From Methanobacteriota archaeon (GTDB lineage: Archaea > Thermoplasmatota > Poseidoniia > Poseidoniales > Poseidoniaceae): 6,030 bases of DNA. This document shows, one piece after another, positions 1 through 6,030 of the stretch. A program made the translations under genes and the position numbers. How positions within the stretch are numbered: the first letter of the stretch is position 1; every line of letters starts with the position of its first letter. The DNA lies in contig JAACDL010000175.1 in NCBI GenBank assembly GCA_009936765.1, positions 1-6,030 on the forward strand, read 5' to 3'. The notes below the pieces were generated by a model. It saw only the letters and a program-made list of their open reading frames with translations. It was not told where the DNA came from and made no database searches.

Positions 1-360
1 ACCAATTATTTCAATTTCGACATCAGGTATACTGACCTGTGCGACCTTTTTGGTAGGTGCATCAATGATGAATACTTGTCTTGTTACTGCTCTCTTGTCC
101 TTGGTACCTGCAAAGAATATTCGATTTCTTGAAATGCCACATGATTTAGCCAACTTGCCAATAAAGCGATTTGTTTCCCAATTTGTTAGTGTGACATTTG
201 CCGCAGTAAAGCGACCCTTTGGGTCTAAACTAATCTTTGTTGAAATTTCTTCAACTCTGAAATCGGTAACTCTTGCTTTGAGGACTCCGCCTATGCCTTT
301 GCCTGAAACAGCGTAACCTGTTAGGCCAATGGTATTAGCGAGGCTATCCTCAGAGGACAT
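1..360 (-). CDS. truD: tRNA pseudouridine synthase TruD (N-terminal 120 residues; 3' end beyond window)
   Basis: This is the N-terminal part of a TruD-family pseudouridine synthase, which converts a uridine (U13 in characterised members) to pseudouridine in tRNA in the cytoplasm. Translating the minus strand from the ATG at 360 gives 120 residues with no stop before the window edge. The family signature is clear: GYAVSGKGIGGVLKARVTD at residues 15-33, then FAGTKDKRAVTRQ at 83-95. Asp88 in the GTKDKRAVT motif aligns with the catalytic Asp of the family (E. coli TruD Asp80, in GLKDRHAVT). The preceding ANVTLTNWETNRFIGKLAK stretch (54-72) fits the usual core of the domain. Archaeal members are usually around 400 residues, so about two thirds lies outside the window. 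The start is fixed by an in-frame TAG two codons upstream. The gene lies 13 nt downstream of rpo11 and is probably cotranscribed with it. No convincing Shine-Dalgarno sequence is visible. The family call is very secure; the exact target site is inferred. Confidence 0.95.
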   Translation of the reverse strand, partial: MSSEDSLANTIGLTGYAVSGKGIGGVLKARVTDFRVEEISTKISLDPKGRFTAANVTLTNWETNRFIGKLAKSCGISRNRIFFAGTKDKRAVTRQVFIIDAPTKKVAQVSIPDVEIEIIG

Positions 361-373
361 GTGCTAACACATC

Positions 374-631
374 TCAAATCTTAAGGCTAGAGAAGTCCCC
401 TTGGATATCTCCAATGAGCTTCTTAAGAATGTCAGCAGGATCAGTCTTACCCTTGGTGCGGATGAAGAACTCAGGCTCATCCAAGTCAGGGTGTCCCGGG
501 AAGTAGTTGGCATAATCGACACCTTTGTCGCTGTTTAGCCTTTCACGGAGTATCTGTAGAGAGGTGTGAGACTCTCCAATAAAGCGAACACGGAGTTCGT
601 TTGCATCGCGGGCGAGTACCTTAACTGGCAT
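374..631 (-). CDS. rpoL: DNA-directed RNA polymerase subunit Rpo11 (RpoL)
   Basis: This 85-residue protein is the small archaeal RNA polymerase subunit Rpo11/L, homologous to eukaryotic Rpb11/AC19 and to the N-terminal domain of bacterial alpha. It pairs with Rpo3 (RpoD) to form the assembly platform of the polymerase. The family pattern is complete: VKVLARDANELRVRFIGESHT at the N-terminus (residues 3-23), SLQILRERL (24-32), VDYANYFPGHPDLDEPEFFIRTKG (38-61) with the conserved His-Pro at 47-48, and a C-terminal dimerisation helix DPADILKKLIGDIQGDF. The length is normal for the family (about 85-100). The ATG at 631 is the only plausible start, because an in-frame TAG sits at 650-652 with no other start codon between. 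No Shine-Dalgarno sequence precedes it, so the mRNA may have a short leader or none. The TGA at 374-376 is followed 13 nt later by truD. The eukaryote-like subunit is the strongest sign that this is archaeal DNA. Confidence 0.96.
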   Translation of the reverse strand: MPVKVLARDANELRVRFIGESHTSLQILRERLNSDKGVDYANYFPGHPDLDEPEFFIRTKGKTDPADILKKLIGDIQGDFSSLKI

Positions 632-684
632 AGTGAACGATGCTGGCGTCTAGCCCCGCATTCATGAACCTTTGGACTCTTACA

Positions 685-696
685 GGGTAAATCGGC
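685..696 (-). promoter_or_regulatory. Weak TATA-like element, candidate promoter of rpoL-truD
   Basis: Read on the minus strand, a GATTTAC-type AT-rich element preceded by purines (AGAGGCCGA, BRE-like) lies about 60 nt upstream of the rpoL ATG. Archaeal transcription starts roughly 25 nt downstream of the TATA centre, which would leave a leader of about 30-35 nt. The match to a canonical archaeal TATA box is poor and no motif search was possible, so this is only the best candidate in the 147-nt divergent spacer. Confidence 0.2.
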
Positions 697-710
697 CTCT
701 GAATAGGGTC

Positions 711-729
711 AATTAATCGAGAATTTAAT
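711..729 (+). promoter_or_regulatory. AT-rich TATA-like element, candidate promoter of the RND permease gene
   Basis: The run aattaatcgagaatttaat is the most AT-rich stretch in an otherwise GC-leaning spacer and contains two overlapping TATA-like words (AATTAAT and TTTAAT). A start of transcription about 25 nt downstream would fall near 738-753. That is after the ATG at 728 but before the GTG at 779, so the element supports the later translation start. This is based on position and composition only; the match to a consensus is weak. Confidence 0.3.
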
Positions 730-778
730 GACTTTTGTACCCTTCTCGCTTTTGTACTGGATCGGGCCCCCGTGTTAT

Positions 779-3346
779 GTGAGTGCTCCAAATATCGAGG
801 AGAGATTGCGGGGCCAGTCCGCCACATTCCGCAAGTATTCTTGGCCGATACTAATCGTGTCAGTCGCTTTGACAGCAGGGCTAGTCGTCGATTTGGCTTT
901 CGTAGATACTCCTTCATTCCACACCGATTTGGCTGATTTCGCTCCAGAATCAGATTCTGCTGATGCACACGACCGAATAAATGAACAATTCACGGAAGAA
1001 ACTAGGCCGTTATTCGTTCACGTAACTAGGGATGATGGAAGCAATGTCCTAGATATCGATTCTTTGATTTTAATGAACACTCATCTTTCAACTGTTGAAG
1101 ATGAAAGTGCTAGCATGGGTGATTTAGTTGAAAACTGGATTACGGGGCCTTCAATTTTGCAAATTGCATTAGATGAGGAAGCGAATGGCACCCAACTATC
1201 TGACATTGAATCTTGGGAAGAAATGCTCAATCTTGTAATAGATGTAAACGAATCTGACTGCCCAGGAGATGTTTCGAAGCAGAGAGAAGTGGCCCAATTC
1301 ATTCTTGATGGGATGCTGAATAAGGACTTTGATGGTTCAGAGATTTGTCTCTGGATTGAGACCAATGGAGAGAATGGTTCTGCTAGTGTTTCAGCATCTT
1401 CAACTCTTTGGATTCTAGAAATTGATCCAAGCCTAAGTACTGAAGAACGTAAAATCAAGGAAGATAAGTTACGTGACTTATTCCATGAATTAAGCGAAAA
1501 TTCGGACTTGAATTACGGAGTTGCATCTCTTGACTTAATTTCACATGACATCGATGAAGGAACCTTCGATAATCTTGCAACACTAATTTTACTCGCTGTT
1601 TTGGTAGTAGTTGTTTTGTTAGCAATTTCTTTCAGAAGTGTCAGAGGCGTAGTTTTCCCATTGGTTGGTCTTTCTTTTGCCTTAATATGGACATATGGTC
1701 TGTTGAATCTTTCAGGGGCTAGATTCACAGCTTTAGAAGTAGCAGTTGCACCTTTGGTTCTTGGTTTAGGTATCGATTATTCTATTCATTTACAAAGAAG
1801 ATACAACGCTTTCCGGACAGAATTAGATGATTCAGCAGAATCATGGCTTGCCTCCTGTGCACGCTTATCAACTCCTTTGGGACTTGCAGTCATTACTACT
1901 GTTGCAGCCTTCCTGGCCAATATTATGTCACCATTGCCTCCATTAGAAACATTTGGAATTGCACTTGCAGTTGGTGTGATATCTGCTTTCATCAACGCTA
2001 CAGTAGTGGTTGGGGCGTTACATGTAGTATTGGACTCATCTGGAAAAACAGTTCCTGCTGACCCAATTCGTATGCCAAGGTTCTCAAAGAAGTTGGTAGA
2101 ATTTCAGCGCTCACAACAAGCTATTGTTTTCATTATTGCACTGATTATTTCTGGTGCATCCATCTTCGGTGCTATGGGCTTAGAAACTGAATTCGATTTG
2201 ACAGATTTCCTAGACGACGAAATGGAAATAATGGAAGTTAGAGAAGAATTAGACTCAAGTTATGAAAGTGCAGGGTGGAAATTAGTCTACGTTCTAATGG
2301 AACCTGATAATTCAATGTCTGAGATCGATTCTGACTTTGTTCTTTTGAATGAGATGCGAGGTCTGCATAATGATCTAGCCAATAATCACGATGTTGTAGG
2401 AGGTGGAGGTTCTGACGCAAGCCCTTCCTATGAAGGACCTTACAAAGTACTGTACGACGCTGTAGACAACGATGTCATGTTTGGTGAAGAGTTCGGTCTC
2501 GTAATTACGGGAGGAGATTTGAGGAGAGGTGTTGCAAGTCAATTCGATATTGGTGCTGCATTACAAAACCTATCCGAGAATGACTCCATTGCAGATCCTT
2601 TCACTGGGGATTCTTGGTCAGATAGAATTGAAAACACCGTTCACCTTGATGGAGATAAAATAATCCATATTCGCATCGAAGTGAGAGTCGATGCTTCAAC
2701 TTCGTCTGAAACTAGTAAAGTCGTGAAATGGTTTGAGGATGAATTGGGCAGTACCGATGATAACGGGAAGATGCGAAGCGAACTATCTGGTGTCGCTAAT
2801 ATCTATGTTACTGGAGACTTAGTTGCACTTCAGAATGTTCTAGATGGACTAAATTCGTCGCAGTTATCTTCAACAGCGATATCATTCATTGTGTCATTCA
2901 TCGTACTTCTTCTACTAACCAGAAGGGCTGTTCCAGCATTAGTTGTCCTAACTCCTGTGGTTTTAGCAACATTATGGGTAGTCGGTTCAATGGTCATTCT
3001 TTCCTTGAAGTGGAATGTATTGACGGTGATGGTTACAGCACTATCTCTTGGAATTGGTATTGACTATTCGATACATATGTGGCGGCGCTTTGAATCTGAA
3101 AGAAGTCGTAGAGATGATGTCTGGGAGGCTCTTGAAGAAACAATCTCGACAACTGGAGTAGCACTTGTATTGTCTGCTGGAACTACTGCACTTGGATTCG
3201 TAGTGCTTCTGTTTTCGCCTATGCCTGTAGTTCAGCAATTTGGATTAGTAACTGCCTTGACAGTCACCTTTTCTCTAATATTATCAATAATCGTTCTGCC
3301 TGTATTATTCATGATGGCAGAGAATACTTCAGGAAGTAGAGAGTGA
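779..3346 (+). CDS. RND-superfamily permease, MMPL/HAE3-type exporter (complete)
   Basis: This protein of about 855 residues is a membrane permease of the RND superfamily, MMPL/HAE3 type, which uses the proton gradient to move lipids or other hydrophobic compounds outward. It has the classic duplicated layout. TM1 (22-44) is followed by an acidic ectodomain (45-265) and TM2-TM6 (266-418). TM7 (448-467) is followed by a second ectodomain (about 468-695) and TM8-TM12 (698 to about 847). Each half carries the RND proton-relay motif in its TM4-equivalent: LGLGIDYSIHLQRR with Asp333, and LGIGIDYSIHMWRR with Asp762. The start is uncertain. The reading frame opens at an ATG at 728, but the extra 17 codons (TTTGTACCC...GGGCCCCCG) are GC-rich and unlike the rest, and a TATA-like run overlaps that ATG; I therefore prefer the GTG at 779. 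The gene stands alone on the plus strand and ends overlapping the convergent DUF2240-like gene. Family and fold are secure. The substrate is unknown; lipid or quinone-like molecules and drug export are all possible. Confidence 0.92.
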   Translation: MSAPNIEERLRGQSATFRKYSWPILIVSVALTAGLVVDLAFVDTPSFHTDLADFAPESDSADAHDRINEQFTEETRPLFVHVTRDDGSNVLDIDSLILMNTHLSTVEDESASMGDLVENWITGPSILQIALDEEANGTQLSDIESWEEMLNLVIDVNESDCPGDVSKQREVAQFILDGMLNKDFDGSEICLWIETNGENGSASVSASSTLWILEIDPSLSTEERKIKEDKLRDLFHELSENSDLNYGVASLDLISHDIDEGTFDNLATLILLAVLVVVVLLAISFRSVRGVVFPLVGLSFALIWTYGLLNLSGARFTALEVAVAPLVLGLGIDYSIHLQRRYNAFRTELDDSAESWLASCARLSTPLGLAVITTVAAFLANIMSPLPPLETFGIALAVGVISAFINATVVVGALHVVLDSSGKTVPADPIRMPRFSKKLVEFQRSQQAIVFIIALIISGASIFGAMGLETEFDLTDFLDDEMEIMEVREELDSSYESAGWKLVYVLMEPDNSMSEIDSDFVLLNEMRGLHNDLANNHDVVGGGGSDASPSYEGPYKVLYDAVDNDVMFGEEFGLVITGGDLRRGVASQFDIGAALQNLSENDSIADPFTGDSWSDRIENTVHLDGDKIIHIRIEVRVDASTSSETSKVVKWFEDELGSTDDNGKMRSELSGVANIYVTGDLVALQNVLDGLNSSQLSSTAISFIVSFIVLLLLTRRAVPALVVLTPVVLATLWVVGSMVILSLKWNVLTVMVTALSLGIGIDYSIHMWRRFESERSRRDDVWEALEETISTTGVALVLSAGTTALGFVVLLFSPMPVVQQFGLVTALTVTFSLILSIIVLPVLFMMAENTSGSRE

Positions 3347-3883
3347 ATCAATAATTGCATTCATTTCTAAATCTTGTTCTCTACTAATCAAGCAAAGTGC
3401 TAGCCACGTGGTACAATACCCTAGAGCACTGACCTTTCTCTCAGCCCTTCTCTTAACCTCATCCGGATCGAGTTTGGCTTTCTTAGCGATATATCGAATC
3501 AAACGCTTCTCGACTTTCGCACGAGGGTCACTGTCAATGACCTCCGGTTCGGGCTTTATCACCGTTTGAGGGTGAATTGGCGTTGGAGGTTTCTCTACTG
3601 CGTGAGATTCGTTAACAGCGGGGTCTGTCAATCTAGATGGCCTAGGTTGCCAACCAAGCGGTGCTTGAATGCCCTTAACTTCACAATTTGGACTAAGAGT
3701 TCCATCATTGTCCTTTATCCACCCTGCGAATGTTAGAGCCTTTATCGCATCATGAGCAGTATCTGTATCCATCCAGCCCATGTCAAATGAAAGAATTCGC
3801 TCCAGATCATCAGCAGTTTGATTGTCTCCCATCCGGAAACAGATTGCAAGAACCCTCTTGATATCCTCGGTTTCACTTGTCAT
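3329..3883 (-). CDS. DUF2240-like archaeal protein of unknown function
   Basis: This 184-residue soluble protein has no signal peptide or membrane segment. Residues 1-82 resemble the archaeal DUF2240 family: a helical, winged-helix-like region with DLERILSFDMGWMDTDTAHDAI (26-47), AGWI (53-56) and the closing NCEVKGIQAPLGWQPRP (66-82), which corresponds to the family's '..V.IPFGF.P' block. A Pro-rich linker (83-120) follows, then a basic helical C-terminal domain (121-182, KRLIRYIAKKAKLDPDEVKRRAERK) like the family's second conserved block. The family was recognised from memory, not by a search. I chose the ATG at 3883 because AGGAG lies 8 nt upstream; a longer frame reaches back to 3931 but would overlap the preceding gene and adds residues with no family resemblance. 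It starts 5 nt after the stop of the surface-protein gene and is almost certainly cotranscribed with it. The first domain could bind DNA or protein; the function is not known. Confidence 0.8.
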   Translation of the reverse strand: MTSETEDIKRVLAICFRMGDNQTADDLERILSFDMGWMDTDTAHDAIKALTFAGWIKDNDGTLSPNCEVKGIQAPLGWQPRPSRLTDPAVNESHAVEKPPTPIHPQTVIKPEPEVIDSDPRAKVEKRLIRYIAKKAKLDPDEVKRRAERKVSALGYCTTWLALCLISREQDLEMNAIIDSLSTS

Positions 3884-3888
3884 GACAT

Positions 3889-6030
3889 CTACTCCTGTTT
3901 GGTAAAAGACCCATCCTCTTCCAATTTCCATTTACCGATCTGTTCTCCAGAGTAGTAAGTACCTTCCTCGAGATATTCATACTCCCCTCCGCCAGGAAGT
4001 AATTCGAAGGATGATACCTTTTCAGGTTGTGGTTTCATATTTCCTGGCAATGAAGAAAGTGATAATTTGGCCATCGCATCACTTATGTCATGCTTTGGAG
4101 AGTCAACCGGAACGCTTACTTTCTTAGGTGGAGGTCCTTTCTTAGGCTTCGAGGTTTTGCTACTACTTCGATTTGCTTGAGGTGGTCCAGTCCGAGCTAA
4201 ATCGTCTAGCACAGGCAATTCCTTTGTTCCAGACAATCGATTGTTGTTCTTTCGACGTAAGATTACCACCATAATCAAGAGTAGCAATCCAAATCCAGAA
4301 CCAATACCTGCAATTAGGGAGTAGTTGAGCTTTTCAGGCCCGTCAAAGTCCTTCGAGAATGAGTTATCATCTTCATTTAATTCCCAAATTTGTTGGTCTT
4401 CATCAACATATATCTCCAGTGTCCAATCTCCTTCCGGAACGGTTACACCTACGCGTTTGATTATTCCTTGGTCGCTGTCTATTTGCCCTTGTTTAAATCG
4501 ACCTACCAATGTTCTTTCATCACCGGAAACAGTGTAGACTGTTATGTTGAATGGCTGTTGCAAACCCTCTCCTGTATTCATTACCGATATTTCTACTCGA
4601 ATCTCTTTCCCTGGCTCAGGATTACCTTCTAATTTGACATCTTGTAGTTCTATATTAGGACCAACTGTGGATAATTGAAGCGTTAACCATGGATCGTTCA
4701 GAGATGAACCAGTTTCACTAATTAATCCCCATCCAGCATCATCATATCCTTCTGCCCGGCAATCAATATGGGATTCAGGAGATAGTAGAGATGGGTCCCC
4801 CTGTCCTGAAAAATCAAAGTCGAATGAGAATAAGGTTTTACCTTGAAATACATTTGAGGGGAGCATCGATATACTGATTGGTTCCCATTGCAAATCTGTC
4901 GATATTACTTGGCATGTGAGTTTTAATTCTCCAGTCCAGGAAACATCTTCATTGATATTAACTCCAATTTCAATACTTTCAAGATGATAACGAGAATATC
5001 CTTCAGTGTCAGTATCCAATATGATAGGGCGTTGTGGATCAATATCGAATACTGGGAAGTCATAACTACCGATTACTTTAGTTTCTAGAGGGTCCATGAA
5101 TGCCAGACTAATGTCGATTACACCACCCGTATTCGGCATTGGGATGGATGCATTGATTTGTCCGTCGACTACTGAAACTGTACCTGCTCCAAACCAATCC
5201 TTTCCTTGTATCAATCCCCACCAACTTAGCGACAAATCACCTTGGTAAGGAGTTCCAGAAAGCGAGTGCGTCACAATACCCTCGATTTGTATTGTTTCAC
5301 CGGTTATTACAATACTCTCATTGGTTATATTCCCGGTGACCAATCCTGTAACATCACTAATACCGGTTATTGTGAAATCAAAATCTTCTGAGAATATCCA
5401 GAGGTTTTGGTAAATTACGGAACTACTACCATCTAAGTCTGTTATCGTTAACTTCACTTCTCCTTCATTCAGTACAGACCTGTCAACTTCCCACCCGGAG
5501 TATAGGGTGATTGAAATAATCATATTCTGTCCTTCAATATCATGATTACACGTAGTTCTGTCAGAGTCAATTCGGTAATCTAGAGATGAACACGTCATGT
5601 CTGCTACGTTGTAAATAACTCCAAATTCTGTATCGTCACCCAATTCAACTTTCATCGAAATTATATCGTAAATTGAGTTTGTATCGGTTAATGTTACCTG
5701 CCAACTAATGTCTCTTGATACTTCCCAGTATTGTGCCTGTTCTACATTTGAAATAGATTCAACAACGGCATTTTGTGCATCTCTTGTAGTCCACCAAACC
5801 GTGTTATTAGTCGTGGCAAGACCTGCATTGTCTGTCCCAACGACTCTGAGGTACACATATTGATCATCAGCATTTACATTATCTGATTGGCTTGCATTAA
5901 TCCACCATAAACTACCATTATTTTCTAATGTGTAATTGATTTCTCTAAACTCTTGTTCTTGCGGTGTCCCATCTAAGATACCACCATCAGACCCGTCATC
6001 TAATCCTTCTACCCAAACTTCGAGGGCAAT
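3889..6030 (-). CDS. Large membrane-anchored surface protein with CARDB domain and cytoplasmic tail (N-terminus missing)
   Basis: The frame is open from the window edge, so the N-terminus and any signal peptide lie outside; 713 residues are visible (numbered here from the edge). Residues 1-458 are acidic, beta-rich, Ig/adhesin-like sequence, for example YVYLRVVGTDNAGLATT (60-74) and an EGIVTHSLSGTPYQGDLSLSWWG segment near 250-272. It has many N-X-S/T sequons and only four cysteines, in local pairs 147/161 and 373/424. Residues about 459-562 form a CARDB-like domain (VKLEGNPEPGKEIRVEISVMNTGEG, ending IWELNEDDNSF). A single TM (570-591) is followed by RRKNNNR, a stop-transfer signal placing the C-terminus inside. 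The tail (592-713) is Pro/Lys-rich and ends in a compact motif, LPGGGEYEY...TYYSGE..GKWKLEEDGSF. CARDB domains are found in cell-adhesion and surface proteins. The likely role is a cell-surface binding or structural protein; the ligand is unknown. An internal GTG at 5856 is not the real start, since similar sequence continues upstream of it. Confidence 0.85.
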   Translation of the reverse strand: MALEVWVEGLDDGSDGGILDGTPQEQEFREINYTLENNGSLWWINASQSDNVNADDQYVYLRVVGTDNAGLATTNNTVWWTTRDAQNAVVESISNVEQAQYWEVSRDISWQVTLTDTNSIYDIISMKVELGDDTEFGVIYNVADMTCSSLDYRIDSDRTTCNHDIEGQNMIISITLYSGWEVDRSVLNEGEVKLTITDLDGSSSVIYQNLWIFSEDFDFTITGISDVTGLVTGNITNESIVITGETIQIEGIVTHSLSGTPYQGDLSLSWWGLIQGKDWFGAGTVSVVDGQINASIPMPNTGGVIDISLAFMDPLETKVIGSYDFPVFDIDPQRPIILDTDTEGYSRYHLESIEIGVNINEDVSWTGELKLTCQVISTDLQWEPISISMLPSNVFQGKTLFSFDFDFSGQGDPSLLSPESHIDCRAEGYDDAGWGLISETGSSLNDPWLTLQLSTVGPNIELQDVKLEGNPEPGKEIRVEISVMNTGEGLQQPFNITVYTVSGDERTLVGRFKQGQIDSDQGIIKRVGVTVPEGDWTLEIYVDEDQQIWELNEDDNSFSKDFDGPEKLNYSLIAGIGSGFGLLLLIMVVILRRKNNNRLSGTKELPVLDDLARTGPPQANRSSSKTSKPKKGPPPKKVSVPVDSPKHDISDAMAKLSLSSLPGNMKPQPEKVSSFELLPGGGEYEYLEEGTYYSGEQIGKWKLEEDGSFTKQE
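3892..3896 (-). promoter_or_regulatory. Shine-Dalgarno site of the DUF2240-like gene
   Basis: On the minus strand AGGAG sits 8 nt before the ATG at 3883, within the final codons of the upstream surface-protein gene (CAG GAG TAG). It decides the start in favour of 3883 over the longer frame from 3931 and indicates translation from a shared mRNA. It is the only strong Shine-Dalgarno sequence in the window; rpoL, truD and the permease gene have none. Confidence 0.75.

Noticed and set aside
50..316. Open frame of 88 codons on the plus strand
   Set aside because: It lies entirely opposite truD, whose product matches a known family with its active-site motif; the plus-strand translation resembles nothing and has no promoter or ribosome site.
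621..968. Minus-strand open frame of 115 codons spanning the divergent spacer
   Set aside because: It overlaps the start of rpoL and the N-terminal part of the permease gene, both well supported; its translation is basic and low in family-like patterns, typical of an antisense shadow.
3396..3430. Inverted repeat agtgct...agcact about 50 nt after the permease stop, a possible terminator or attenuator hairpin
   Set aside because: The stem is only 6 bp with a loop of 23 nt and no T-run follows it; it lies inside conserved DUF2240-like coding sequence, so chance is the simpler explanation.
3884..3931. N-terminal extension of the DUF2240-like protein to a start at 3931
   Set aside because: It would overlap the upstream gene by 43 nt, adds residues with no family resemblance, and ignores the AGGAG placed 8 nt before the ATG at 3883.
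5854..5856. GTG as the true start of the surface-protein gene
   Set aside because: The frame continues open for 58 codons to the window edge with sequence of the same beta-rich, Asn/Trp-containing character, and there is no signal peptide after the GTG, which an exported protein would need.
1..6030. Possible defence, toxin-antitoxin, mobile-element or CRISPR content
   Set aside because: All coding space is accounted for by housekeeping and envelope genes; I saw no direct-repeat array, transposase motif, terminal inverted repeats or tRNA-like attachment site.

Overview
The window looks like a piece of archaeal chromosome, most likely from a planktonic euryarchaeon of the Thermoplasmatota / Marine Group II (Ca. 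Poseidoniales) type. Three genes support an archaeon: an archaeal/eukaryotic-type RNA polymerase subunit Rpo11 (RpoL), an archaeal-type TruD with a GTKDKRAVT active-site motif, and a DUF2240-like protein, a family I know only from archaea. The narrower placement is inference. It rests on the moderately AT-rich coding sequence, the very large acidic single-pass surface protein with a C-terminal cytoplasmic tail, and the tight packing.

Layout. Positions 1-631 (minus strand) hold rpo11 followed 13 nt later by truD, which runs off the left edge. Positions 632-778 are a short divergent intergenic region with weak TATA-like elements for both directions. Positions 779-3346 (plus strand) encode one complete 12-TM RND-superfamily permease of the MMPL/HAE3 type. 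Positions 3329-6030 (minus strand) hold a two-gene unit: a large exported, membrane-anchored surface protein (cut at the right edge, so its N-terminus is missing), then, 5 nt after its stop, a DUF2240-like protein with a good Shine-Dalgarno sequence. The last 18 bp of the DUF2240-like gene overlap the last 18 bp of the RND permease gene tail to tail. There is no gene-free stretch over 300 bases.

Function. rpo11-truD is an information-processing pair (transcription machinery plus tRNA pseudouridylation). The remaining genes are envelope related: a proton-driven exporter of unknown, probably lipophilic, substrate, and a glycosylation-site-rich surface protein whose cytoplasmic tail ends in a compact Gly/Tyr/Trp-rich motif. 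The co-encoded DUF2240-like protein is predicted soluble. Its link to the surface protein is suggested by operon structure only. I found no mobile element, CRISPR array, RNA gene or clear defence system. The least explained part is the surface-protein tail together with its DUF2240-like operon partner.
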